Assembly (NCBI RefSeq): GCF_008831285.2
Contig: NC_045143.1
Span: 496,001 to 560,000 of the forward strand
DNA: 64,000 nt
Direction: 5' to 3'
From: Nymphaea colorata
Taxonomy: Eukaryota; Streptophyta; Magnoliopsida; Nymphaeales; Nymphaeaceae
The position numbers and the translations under genes were made by a program. This document shows, piece after piece, positions 38,050 through 50,600 of this stretch (its first letter is position 1; the number at the start of each line of letters is the position of its first letter). The notes under the pieces were generated by a model that saw only the letters and a program-made list of their open reading frames with translations, had not been told where the DNA came from and did not search any database.

Positions 38050-40433
38050 AGTCATGTTTGAGATGGGGAACAAGATTTTTCAGCTCCTTAAGCTAGCGAA
38101 AAAGCACTGCCGCTTTATATCTTTTGTTAAACAACTTGGTCATTTGGAGTATGCGCCAGTGAACAGGAAGTCCACAAATATTTAGACACTTCAATGAAGA
38201 AATCCACTAATTCACGCCTGATTCCTGAACATGGAGGACATGAAGAGAAAGCCCTCAGACCGCTTTTATTGAAACTTTGGCTATGATTTCAGTACAACAT
38301 AAATGGCAATCGATTTTAGAATACAATGTCGTAAAGCAGCCAATTGCTTTCCGCATATGTCAGGAAGCACCATTATTAACTTCTCAAATCTGTACCTCCC
38401 CATCGAAGTTATCCTCAATTTACAACATCAAATATTTCTACTTACACTTGGTTTTTGTTAGTCCCTGCAGAAAGACAAGAAAGGGTCAAATTTACGATGG
38501 GGCAAAAGAAATACTCCACCATTTGTAAATTGTACATCTTTAAGTCAATAGCAAATTCTTTTACAAAGGAATATGCTATAATACAATCCAAGAGAAAAAT
38601 GGGACCTTGACTAACTACACATTAAGCAACCATAAAAAACAAACTTTCAAAAGAAAAAAGAATGATCCTCAGCTATGTTACTATCGGAGGTTAGGCTACA
38701 AAAAAATATTGGTAGGAAACATCAAATGTAGAACATCAGAGAAGATGGTATACAGGTAGGCGCAAAAATAGTCTTCTATCCATGGTTACTACAGTCAATT
38801 GGCTAGAGACTTAGAGAGTCGCCAAAGATATAAACATAGTAAAAAACTAGTGGTCAACAAAGATGTATCCAATGTGTGCAGACTTTGCTCTTTTTCATTG
38901 ACCACAAGCTCACTAAAACCATAAATGGATAATAAGGTTGAGTCAGGTCTGAGACATAAAATGGATAATACGGTTGATTCAGATGCAAGAGTCTATAATG
39001 CTACGACAGCCAGTACCATTGTGGCATTGGAATACTACACCAACCAAGGCTAGGCAGATTTGCCAATACTGTTTTAGTTTTCTTCATTGACAGGAACCAC
39101 TTCAGCACAAAAATGAAAAAGATAGAGAAAGAAAAAGAACAGAAGAATGTGAAAAAAAAAAACAGAAAAAATTTCCTGAATCATCACCATCATAAATTAA
39201 TAATGCTGATCCTATTATTCAATAAAATCCAACACGATTAATATCAACAACTGCATAACTTTTAATTTTTTGAAAAGAGAATATATGCGGCTACAATTTT
39301 CATCAAAATTAAATATGTCAACTGAGACATAAAGCTTGTAAGAAGGAACACTCAATATTAATTTCACAGAAATGCACAAGCAGGAAATAAGAGAACTATG
39401 GAAAACTAGTTTAGGCAATGCAAAACTTTAATTAGGACAATAGAGAAACAAAAAGCCGTAGCTACTCCTTGTCATCATCCTCTTTATGAATCTACACCAT
39501 GGGATTTGATGGCCATGAGACCAACGAAGAATGAACCCAATATCTACAAGCACTAGAAAGCAGGTGAATGGATGCAAATTAAAGGTACTTAGAGTTTGTC
39601 AACTATATTAATTACTTCAGAAGGTGCCTCTTCAATCTTCATATGGTCCTAGATAATAATAGTCACAAATAACGCCTTGGAGTTTTAAATGGCGAAGTTT
39701 TTCCTGGGTATAATACAGCGAGCTTAAAAAAATGAGAAAAGTACAGTAAATTTTTAAAAATTTAAAAAACTAAAAATGAGGAAAAAATAAAATAAGTGAG
39801 AAACTAACAACATAAACATCAAAAGATAAGTAGATTTACAACAAATAAAAAATAGAAAATGAAAAAAAAAACTGTTTGGCATTAAAAAAACTGAAAAAAT
39901 AAAAAAAAAGTGAAAAAAAAGTTAAAAAAACATGTTTTTCATTACGTTTTTTTCCAAAAAAACGTTTTTTTTAGTTTTAAATGGCCATTTAATTTATCGC
40001 ATTTTTTTCGAAAAAAAAACTCACAATAATAGAGACGATTGACTTTATTCTCCCAAAAAAGTAAAATGGAAGACAAGACAAGTAACAAGAATAGGAAGGC
40101 CAATTACTTTTAGTGCCCGCAAAAGGAATTTTCGCCACTCATCCAGATCAAGAAATGTTTCTTGCTTCCGTTGATGTATTTCTCTATTTTCTGCAATGGA
40201 AAAACATCTAGAACTACAAAGAAACCTTTGGGCACCTAGAATCGACAAACCTAGACGTTTAGAACTCTATTAATGAGTCTGCTTAAATCATCAATCCACA
40301 TCTTTATATCATGATGAAATTCACAAACAAATATCTTCTCAAGAAAGATCAGGTTTAGTAGCATGGCAAAAAAAAAAAAAAAAGCACCGCAATTTACAAT
40401 CTAAGCACCTTAATTTTAATACTTCAATGTGTC

Positions 40434-40539
40434 CTACGTTGCATGGACACGAATACACTTTGTGTGTGTGTCAAAGTGTTGGCGTTGGACATGGGTACGG
40501 GTGTCTGACACGGCAAGCCCCAAAAAAATTGACACTTTG

Positions 40540-40592
<53 letters not shown>

Positions 40593-41306
40593 ACTTTATA
40601 GAAAAAAAAGTAAACTCTGCAAGCAAAATTGCTCAGAAACATCTAAAGTGCATATATTTTTAAGTGCAGAGGTGGTCCACAGACCACAGCCTTGGACTTT
40701 AATACTGTTTTTTGCTTTTAAAATTTAATATGGTGGATGGAAAAATAGAATAATCAATAATAAAAAAAATACAAGTTAAAAAAGCCCATCTGTAAAGTCA
40801 ATGCCAGTTTTTAAGTTTTTAACTTTTAAGACCAAAACCATAAGGTTCTGTGAGAGATAGAGAGAGGGAAAGGGAGAGAGGGGCATTGTGTAGAGGGAAA
40901 GAAAGAGCACAAGAAAAAGACGGGATGATGGAAGACTGGAAAAAGCAGAGGTGAAGGATGTTGGGGAAGACTAGAAGAAGAAGAAAAGAGGTGCAAGCAA
41001 CTCATTGATCAGATAAGTATTAATTTTTTTTTTAGTTTTACAGGATACTTGATTTTCCGACGACCGGCGGGCAGCGATGTGCTGTTGGAAACCGGCTGGT
41101 GGCTAATGCTGGAGACTTTGTATGGAGTGTCAAAGGCCAGATGTCGAATGAAGTGTCAAAAAGTTTTCAATGTTTTTTAGGGTTTTACAAAAAAAGTTGA
41201 GGTGTCATGCACGTGTATCAGTCTACAAGAAGTGTCAAGGAGTGTTGGTGTTGGACACGGTTGAACACCAAAACTTTGCATTTTTTGAAGTGTCCATGAA
41301 ACATAG
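40434..41306. mobile_element. TIR transposon, 873 bp, with perfect 8-bp target duplication
   Basis: The left end CTACGTTGCATGGACAC (40434-40450) and the reverse complement of the right end, CTATGTTTCATGGACAC (41290-41306), match at 15 of 17 positions. The 8-bp repeat AATGTGTC flanks it exactly, at 40426-40433 and 41307-41314. Sub-terminal sequence on both sides is built from GTGTTGG, GTTGGACA and GACACGG words. Inside are a (CA)n(TA)n array (about 40540-40592) and a GA-rich tract (about 40850-41000). There is no transposase frame. An 8-bp duplication points to hAT-type or a similar cut-and-paste superfamily. Confidence 0.85.
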
Positions 41307-41769
41307 AATGTGTCATATCTCTTGGTTTCTATCTGTCGACAAGGAATTAAAGCCCTTTTGAGACACCCAAGACAGAAGACATTTGGTCTTTCCAGGTATC
41401 CAGGATCTACACTTATCTCAACATGTGTTGACTGTACAAAATGGTAATTACAAATGAAAATTAGTGCAAGATACTTCAGTTTTACTTGCACGTACCTACT
41501 TCATGGTCAAGAATCCCATAGATGAGGGTTACCATCTCCATAAAAGAATTAGCTACATACAGTTCAGGTTGTAGTGACATGTCTTGACTATAAATTGGCA
41601 AGGTAAAAATACTGTAGCATATGAAAATAGAAAAATTATGAAAAGAATGTCACATAAAAAGGGTGCACTTGTAAAACATAATAACAAGCATAAGTCAATC
41701 AGGAAAATAATAATGAAAAAAATAAAATAAATAAAAACCATACACATCTGCAATGTTTTACATCATACC

Positions 41770-42060
41770 AATGTTGTACGTATCGTACGATACATATGTA
41801 TCGTTGCGTTTCAAAAATGTGATACGATACACCACCTGTATCGCATAGTTACGATACAGGCACCATATCATACGATATGTAATGATACAGGTACGATACG
41901 TAATGATACAGTTATGATACATTAATTTTTACTGATTTTTTATGATTTTTTCAAAAAAAATTCTATTTTTTCTGATTATTTTTTTTTAAAATACGATACA
42001 ATTACAATACGTTACGATACAGCGTATCTTAAGACCAGACCAATACGGCTTACGATTGGT
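41770..42060. repeat. GTATCG/CGATAC palindromic repeat, copy 1
   Basis: Dense with ACGATAC and GTATCGTA words in both orientations, with GCGTTTCAAAAATGTGATACG near the left end, a T-rich middle, and CCAGACCAATACGGCTTACGA at the right end. The same order of parts recurs at 49472-49785 inside a MYB3R intron, which shows a dispersed mobile repeat rather than a local expansion. Confidence 0.75.
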
Positions 42061-43302
42061 AAGGTGTTCAAATTTGTGGAGAAATAGCGCTGGTTCCGTC
42101 ACCGTTAATCTGCCGTAGCCGCCACACATTCGTGTCTTTTCTTGTCGTATTCCCTTCCCTGAATTGTCGTTCTCTATTTAATTTTTCTCACTGTCTTGAT
42201 CCGCCGTGAACATCTTGGTTCAGGCATTTAAGCGAACTTGGAAAATCGCTTGCTCCTTCTCCCCTGCGGTTCTTGAGGTCCCAAGAGGAGAGACGTTTGT
42301 GGTTGGCCCAATCGACTTCCCTGGAGGTTGTTCATCCAAACTTGCTCTGTTGGTATGTCAGAAACTTGTTATGCAATGATCTTCTTATTGATTTTGGCCT
42401 TCCATTCTTGAGGTTTTGGTTGGCTTGAGGTTTTGGTTGTCGGCCATTGATAAGAAATAGTTTAGCAACTCTTTGAAGAACATTAGTTTGCTTCAGAGAC
42501 TATTTGCAGTGTTGGAGGCCGTTTATGTAATCTTTGATGGCCAGTAGCTGTTGTGGAGGTCGTCTTAAGTGATTTTAATGGAGGTTTACTAGTTGAATGC
42601 TGCAAACCTGCCATCTCTCATTTGTGGGAGAGATCAGCTTATTTGATTTCAGATCTGATTTGTCAGAAGTGGATTTCATCACATTTGGTGGGCAGAGTCT
42701 AACAATGTTAAACTGCTGAACTTACCCTCTCCAGCCATGAATTAAGTTGATTGTTAATCTTGGTGTGGACTTTTTGTATGTTTGTTGTTTTTTATTGCTG
42801 CTGACTACATGTCCTATCGAATGTGGGACTGATTTCTCATTGCTGTTGTGGATCTTTAGTGCACATTACACGGAGTTATCTCTGCTGCATCTGAATTAAA
42901 ATCAGTCGACCTGATATTTCCGTATTCCTTAGTGCTGATATTTCTTGAGTGCTGATTTCTTGCTGACTGAGTTTTCTTTTACATGAATTATGTTTTAATT
43001 TCCCAAACTGCATCTATATATAGAGCAGATGTTCCTGTTTTCTGTCTAGTGTATTTTCTGTTTTCTGATGTCAGATATTTCATTTTTTACCTGTTAGTTC
43101 GCTGTTTTGCTGCTTTGCTGCATATGTTTTCCTGTTACTATAGATATATGATTGTATGTTGTATATATGATTACAATGAGCAGGGCAGGTTGTGGATGCA
43201 ATTGTGTCCTGATAGTAGATGTAAGTCTTGGAAGCTTTGGCACACTCATGCTCCTCCATTTTTTTGTCTTGCTCATTCACTTTTATGTCCCACGTGAAAT
43301 TG

Positions 43303-43395
43303 GATTGTTGTTTAATCAATCAAATGGTTTTACATCATCTTCCAATTTTGATTGTTGTTTAATCAATCAAATGGTTTTACATCATCTTCCAATTT
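43303..43395. repeat. Near-perfect 47-bp tandem duplication
   Basis: The unit starting GATTGTTGTTTAATCAATCA and ending CATCTTCCAATTT occurs at 43303-43349 and 43350-43395 with almost no differences, so the duplication looks recent. Confidence 0.9.
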
Positions 43396-44492
43396 CTACC
43401 CATGTGAAATTGGAGGAGAACAAAAAAAAACTTGTAACGGTCAGGAAAAAAGTCTCATATTTTTTACCATGTGCACCAAACAGTTAATTTTACCCTACAA
43501 AAAACTTCCCTGCAATCAAACAGGGCCTCAAATTGGAAGAGGGTAAAATTTCATCCCCTATTTTTTTCCAGAATTCTTTTCCATGGTAAATTTACCATGT
43601 TAAATTCTTCTCTGCAATCAAACATGGCCCTAAATACCACCATAGAAGGGCAATATATCCTTGTTTACGTTGATCAAGCACTGCTGCTCGGTCCACAATT
43701 TGTAGCCATGCTGAGTGCCTGACCACTTTATTCCATCACCCGCAATTCAAGTCAGCACCCACCACCCCCATAAGCCCGATAGAAATCAACCAAAATCTGC
43801 TTTACCATTCACTGAGTGTGAACAGTTCCAATAACGAGTGCCAAACGGCATCCCAACAAGCTAGCCTCCTTTTCAAGTGCCCCAACTTCAATGGTAATGA
43901 TCAACCCGATGGTGACTATGATATGCATAGACACAAAACCAATTTGATCACAAGAACAAAACCTCAAGGACAGATAGAAGACTCACATACCACCAAAGAC
44001 TATGTTGGCGGTCGATCAAGAAACTTCTCTAAAGCGGCCCTGACGCGAGCTGAGTAAGGCAGCAAATAAGATAGAAGGGACCAGGCTTCCAGTGGAGCAA
44101 AGGAGATGGTTAGAATAACACATTTGAAACAGGGAGATCAAGTGGGTAGTGAGCTAATGGTTAGTGGTCAATAGCACCCTAGTTGATGGCATGCCACCCT
44201 GAACCATGATGCAATCAATTGAGAGCAAGCAAGTTCTCACTCCAACTGTTCACAATGTCCTTTTTCATTGTAAATTGATCATTGGCTCTAGACTAGAAGA
44301 ACTGGTCCCATTCAGTCAAGTGCTTGTGCTTGCTGCTACCTACCATAAGACCTCCATCCCTAAAAGATAGAAAGAGGGGCAGCAACAAGAGGTTGTCCTC
44401 TCCTAGACCCACTCACTGTCGTTTTCTGTCTTATGTGATACAAATCACTCGCACAGCTTTGTGTTAGGTCCTTGCTCATTGTTCACAAACTT

Positions 44493-44931
44493 TGTAACAA
44501 CCCGATCGACTTTTAGGCTCAGGCCCTGGTTCGGCAGATCCCAACCTGCCCCCTAGCAGTTTTTGCTCCAACCCTAAAAAAGCTAGGAACCAGGACAACC
44601 ATCTATTTAATAACTCCTTTTATAAGCCCTTGAAGATCCCTCACAATCTTCGGACTAAATTTTTTTGGTGTTACAACCCACCGCCCTTAAGGCACAAGTG
44701 TCAGCGCGTGTGGGACCCTAGGTCCTAGTGTTGAACCGACTCTGTAACAACTCAACCCACTTCTAGGCTCGAGCTCCTAGTTCGGTGGATCCCAACCCAC
44801 CCCCTAGCAGTTTCATCTCCAACTCCAAAAAGGCTAGGAAGCAGGACAACTATCTATTTAATAACCTCATTTATAAACCCTTGAAGATCCTTTACAATCT
44901 TCAATATGAGACTAAATTTTGAGGTGTTACA
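44493..44931 (-). mobile_element. TRIM-like LTR retroelement with 5-bp target duplication
   Basis: Two diverged direct repeats, 44493-44675 (183 bp) and 44743-44931 (189 bp), both start TGTAACAAC and end GTGTTACA, the TG...CA form of LTRs. They are separated by only 67 bp. The whole is flanked by AACTT at 44488-44492 and 44932-44936, the 5-bp duplication made by retroelement integrase. On the minus strand, the sequence just after the repeat reads GAGTCGGTTC, which resembles what follows a degenerated tRNA-Met primer site; the minus orientation is inferred from this alone. There is no coding capacity. The size fits a TRIM (terminal-repeat retrotransposon in miniature). Confidence 0.8.
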
Positions 44932-45317
44932 AACTTGCTAGAAACTAATGGGGCTCTTGTGATTTTTACTCACGTGATTACTTATTAGATAGTTGGCTCA
45001 AGCAGTCAAGTGCAAGGATTTTAAACCTTTTCTCCCTCACAGGAGAGCAGGCAAGAGACTAGACCTGGAGTTAAGAATGCAGTTCAGACAGCACAGTTAC
45101 AATTCTGCAAATTCAGAACAAAGTGATTATTTGAGATTCTCTAAACAAAGCATGCCTGCCATTGAGTGGGATAGTAAAAGAAAGCACATGAACTAATAAA
45201 AACAATATGTACACATAAAATTCAGTGGGTAAAAGAATATTTCCTAACAAAAGAAGCTTTTTCAAAATTATGTAGAAACATAGTGAATGATATGTACCTT
45301 AAGAAAGTGACAGAAGG

Positions 45318-47581
45318 TCATTTGATCTCTTTACGTACATCTTCTAGGTTCGCACTCCAGCTAGTCCCGCATGTGCTTGCATTGCTCATAAGGTTAATAA
45401 ATCTGGCATTCCTATCAAAAGTTCCTTCACCTGAAATCAACCTTTCCTCTACCGACTTGGCAATCGCTCTCCGCTTTCTTTGTGATAAATATGGTGGAGA
45501 AACAACAAAAGCACCTCTACTACAAAAGTCGTCTTTATCATCCACATTTCTTCTCTTTGTAGGGTTCTTAGTTTCATTTATTGGTGTTGCTACACTAGCA
45601 ACATCTCTGTTTTGTTTCCTTTGATTAGCAGTCAAAAGTATCTCCTGAGGGCTTTTGCTGCCCGATGCAATGTTATCCCATTTTAATTCCACAGAGAAAT
45701 TTGGTTCCCTTTGTCTTTTTCTTAAAATAGAAGGGGTTTTTGTGAAGGTTTTAGCTGCCTCTTTCAGTATAAATTCTGGGCTTCGTTGTACAAGACCAAC
45801 ATCTTTACAAACGGAAGCAGAAAACCCATGCATGTGTGGGGCAACCACAGGGTGGCTATAAACCTGGTCATCATGAGAAGTGAAGGGACTGTAATTTGTA
45901 GGCTGTCCATAACAAGCTGGCTGCAGCATCTTGAAGCAAGAAGAGGTACATGATTCAGCATCGTGTCCAGGCTTGAGAGGATTGTTGGTTTGCCTGATGT
46001 CACCACTTTTTCTACATGACAAATTAAAGGATGGAATCTCAACAATAGATGATGATTCAGGAATTCTGCAGGCTGTATATGCTTCCTCATTTCGTAAATC
46101 TGATGGATCACGCATTGGAGTCTCAGCTGATTTTGAAATTCTACCGACTCTATTTGTCACACTATTTTCTGCTGGCCTGATTTCTCCATTTCCTAGGCAT
46201 TCCTGAGTAGAGGATGGAAGCACAACATGCTTGCTTGATCTAGTTACTATGTTGGACTGATGGATCTTTTCTGCACATGGAAACCTAGAGGACCAAATGC
46301 TGCCATGATTTGCTAATTCAGAGTCTCGTTTAGCTTGAATAATCTCACCACTCTTGAGAAGCTTCCCTGACTTATTTCTTGAACTTGATTTCCTATAACA
46401 GAGACCAAATTTAGATTTCTGAAGCCCTGACTCAGGAAAGCCAGAAAATTGTCTTTGACCTATAGCGTCTGGAAAGGTTTCCCTGCCAAGAAGTTGCACT
46501 GCAGATTGTTCTAACTTCTCAATAGAAACTGTAGAAGTAGAATCCCCCAACTTGTACTCATGTTCATCCCCTGGTCCAATTATGTTTGCAGGCTGATCCA
46601 TGGCTTCGACACTGGTAGCTACTGCCTGATCCACACAAGAAGCCCTATTTGAAATTGCCTGTAAATTCTCATCAGCTAATGTAGGTGTACCATTGGAAAA
46701 GTTGTTCATGGTTAAACAAGGAGATGATGCATGTTCTCCATGTAATTCTTCCAAAGCCAGCAATGCTATGGTTCGCAAGCCATCATCTACCATGACAGAC
46801 GATATTGGCTTTATGTCAAAAAATTCACCAGCTGCCCTTGCAACATTTTCCAATTCATTATTGGTACTTGATGTGAGACCTGATGATTGTCTTGTGCTTG
46901 ACACTTCACTGACTAGTCGTTCAGCATCATTTGGTCCATTTTTAATTGCACCAAAAACAGCATCTGGGAGTGTCAAGTTCAATTCCTCTCCAGCCAGTTC
47001 TGCAACTTCTATGGATTCAGCATGTACTCCTAAAGTCGATGGTGACAAAGATAACCCAGCTAGGTAAGCATCAACCTTTTTCTTCAAGGAACTGTTCCAG
47101 TGATTCTTGATTGAGTTATCGGTCCTGGATAAGCAAGTAAACAGAATAGGTCACGACCAGAATAACTAACACACATAAAATCGAAGAAATATGCTTCTTT
47201 AAACCTTCTTGTACAACACACACTCACACAAGGATACACACACACATATGGCTTTGATTGTGCTGTCCATTTTATTTGCTGTCTGCCCTTCAAGCCAGAC
47301 AGCACTCAACATGTTGCTCTTTACAAATTCAGATGCATAAATAGGTTCAACATTTCCAAACAGGCAACTTCAGAAAAATAAGTCAAAGTTGTGGATTGGA
47401 TCTTGTAAATGTCCAAAAATCAGCATGAGCTTTATCAAGTCATAAAATTTGATAAAAGAATGTCGAAAAATGATAATTTTTTGCTCCTATATATTTGAGT
47501 CCATCTATGCAACCAGAATTGCCAAAAGAACCTAAAAATTGCTAGACAGCTCCTTAGGTGGCACAACAATGAATACTTATG

Positions 47582-47655
<74 letters not shown>

Positions 47656-50600
47656 GGTGTCATCTACATTATCTGCCATCCAAGGGCTACCCAGCTTTTT
47701 CGTTCTATTTTAGGTTGCTTTCACAAATTTAACCATACGAACAAATGCAGAATGTTTAAAACTATAAGATTCAAAAAGCTGAATCATGAAACTCTGAGGT
47801 GTAGAACAGAATTTCTAAGGGTTATAAAATGAAGAGTCTTGGCCTTCTTGGTCAATTTTATGATTTTTTGTATCCCCGCATTTTCAACTTTATGCATCCA
47901 CCTGCGTCATTAGGTTTCTGGAAAAAAACTTAGAAGATCAGAAAACAAAATTAAGCAGTGCAGGCAAAGCTCCATGCACAGAAACACTGGTTGTTTATGT
48001 ACATCCATGTGTTTGTGTGTGTGAATGTGTAAATTTCCCTTTCTGAAAACGAGGAAGAGGTAGTGCATTTACGGATAATGTTGTGTACCTACAGAAAGGT
48101 TAATTTTCTATACACACTTTATTCTTAATATTAGTAATGTTAAATTGATGCGGAATGAAAAAATCCTAGAAGAAAGGACAGTACTGAAAACACATATTTG
48201 AAAGATAAACAGAGGAACTAATTGCTCTTTGAAAAGTGAAATTTACATTTATGACCATAATGAGTAATGCCTGCATGCATAGAACAAAAGCTGGAAAGAG
48301 ATGTAGCCCATCTACAAGGGGGTCCTAAAAGGCCTCTTTGTCATTATTAAAGTTGATAGTCTGTAACAGCATGCAAGTGCTAGTAAAGTGCAAACATGAT
48401 TTCGACCATGATAACTGTGAATCCATATTCTTTTCTTTCTCCCTTCTTGACTGGTTCTTCTTCCATATCCTTACATTATTACACTTATCATCCAGCAAAA
48501 AGTAGCATTCGAAGGATCTTAGTAAGCCAAAGAAAGGTCCTAGGATTAACTTGGATCTAAAACAGGGTGAACAGCAAAGAAGGGTACTAGGATTAACTTG
48601 GTTCTAGAACAGGGTGAACAGTTTAAGGCTTTAAGCACAACAACAAATAATAATAAGCTTCAAAATCAATTGCTTTGGTTAGACATCTTAAAGGAACACT
48701 TGAAGACAAAGAAAATAACAATTTTATATCCAGAGATGACCATTGCTTTCTATCTGAGTGATGCACCATGAATGTGGCCACTTTCATGGTGATTTGAACA
48801 TCATCATGTTAAGGGAAAAAAAATTATGATACTGGAAATTCTAAACCCAAGTGAACTCCAAGATTTCCAAAGTTAGACAATTATGACAACGATTAGTTCA
48901 ACCTAGATAATTTCCTGCTGTAACCAACAAACAAATTGCTTAACTATGAAGCATAAGTGGCAGTGCACCATAACTAATTATGCACTTCATTTCCATAACT
49001 TAATGACACAAGCCTTAGGGTACCTTCCAGGAAGAACCTTTGCTATTTCAGCCCACTTATTTCCATGTATTTTGTGGGCACGAATAAGTGCTAGCTCCTC
49101 TTCTTTCGTCCATGCATCCTTCTTTATTAGGGGGTTCAAATGGTTATGCCACCTAAAATAAATGGGGCACTGGGTCAACATACAAATCATGATGACTAAA
49201 TATATAATACAAAAAAAGATTAAGTACAAAATACATGAAGATTGCACGAGACAGAAAGATTGCACAAAGAGAAGCATAATAATCAACTCACAAGCATAAC
49301 ATGCATAAACTTGCTAAACTGTATATATAAATAAATACACACACACACTCATGAAACACCAAGGCAAGATGATAAACTTCCTATTTGTTTTGAACACTGG
49401 CAACAATTAGCCTCAATTCAGAAGGCCAGGCTTAGCCTTGGCTAACTGAAAGGATAAATGGTGTAAATCAGTGTTGTATGTATCGTATGATACGGCCCCG
49501 TATTGTATGATACGTATCATCGCGTTTCAAAAATGCGATACGCTACACCACCTGTATCGTACAATTACAATACAAGCACCATATCGTACGATATAATTAC
49601 GATACGTTACGATACATTAACTTTAACTGGTTTTTTATTATTTTTTTCAGAATTTTCTCTATTTTTTCTGATTAATTTTTTTTTTAAAATACGAAATAGT
49701 TACGATACGTTATGATATTTTACGATACAACGTATCTTAAAGCCAGACCAATACGGCTCATGATATGCTTTTTACAACATTGGCCTAAATCAGCCTGTGA
49801 TCAAGAGGCAACTGGACATACTAGGATAGAATGGCCCTTATAGCATTCTCACACTTAGTGGATAGCCTAGTTGAGTAACTTGAATTTGACAGTAGTGAGG
49901 CCAGCTAATAGACTAGTTGGAACCCTCATCCACATGTGGATCAGGTAGGCTACTTTAATCTTGCATTCATATGTCCTACTAAATCGGCAGGGGCAGGATC
50001 ATAATAACTGAGTTTAGACTTTTAGTTAAAAGAAAAAATACATGCATAAAATGTAAGTTTTTTGAATCCCAGCCAAATTGGAACTGGGTAAGAAAGCTAT
50101 AGGCTATAGCAAGCCATTCGGTTAGGTACCCGATCCAAAGAAGAAAATGTCATATCTGGCATACAGCCTGAATACAATGGGATTCTGCATGCAGAATGAA
50201 AATGTCTCTGAGAAGGTTGGAACGTAAGATCATCTATCTTGTGCCAAAAGACATTAGGCACAGTTGTTGCACAAAGCAACATGCCAACAATAGCAATTTG
50301 ATAATATTGTTATGTCAAACATTTGGGTGTCAATGATATACAACCCAACTCTTGCCCCATTGTTAGGTTAAAATTCAGATAAATGTTGGATATTTTGGAA
50401 AACTTTTTCGTGAGTCCTCATTTCCTCAAACTTGATGCAATAATTACCCAATTAACACGACATATTATGTTAGCACAAGATACTACAGGTTATTTCCCTA
50501 TATTTTTGCCTAAAAAGGGTATCTCGATTTCAAATGAGTACATAAATACCATGAAACTTCTTAAATAGAAAATGACAAAAAGGTTTAAAGATTGACTTGA

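Larger units (their letters stand above)
38050..45317. other. Repeat-rich intergenic region between the unknown exon and MYB3R
   Basis: Mostly AT-rich DNA without recognised genes. It holds A-rich low-complexity sequence at 39720-40020, an 873-bp TIR element (40434-41306), a GTATCG palindromic repeat (41770-42060), a mixed stretch at 42065-43300 that looks transcribed but is not assignable, a 47-bp tandem duplication (43303-43395), MITE-like GCAATCAAACAGGGCC ends near 43510-43640, and a TRIM-like LTR element (44493-44931). Confidence 0.55.
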
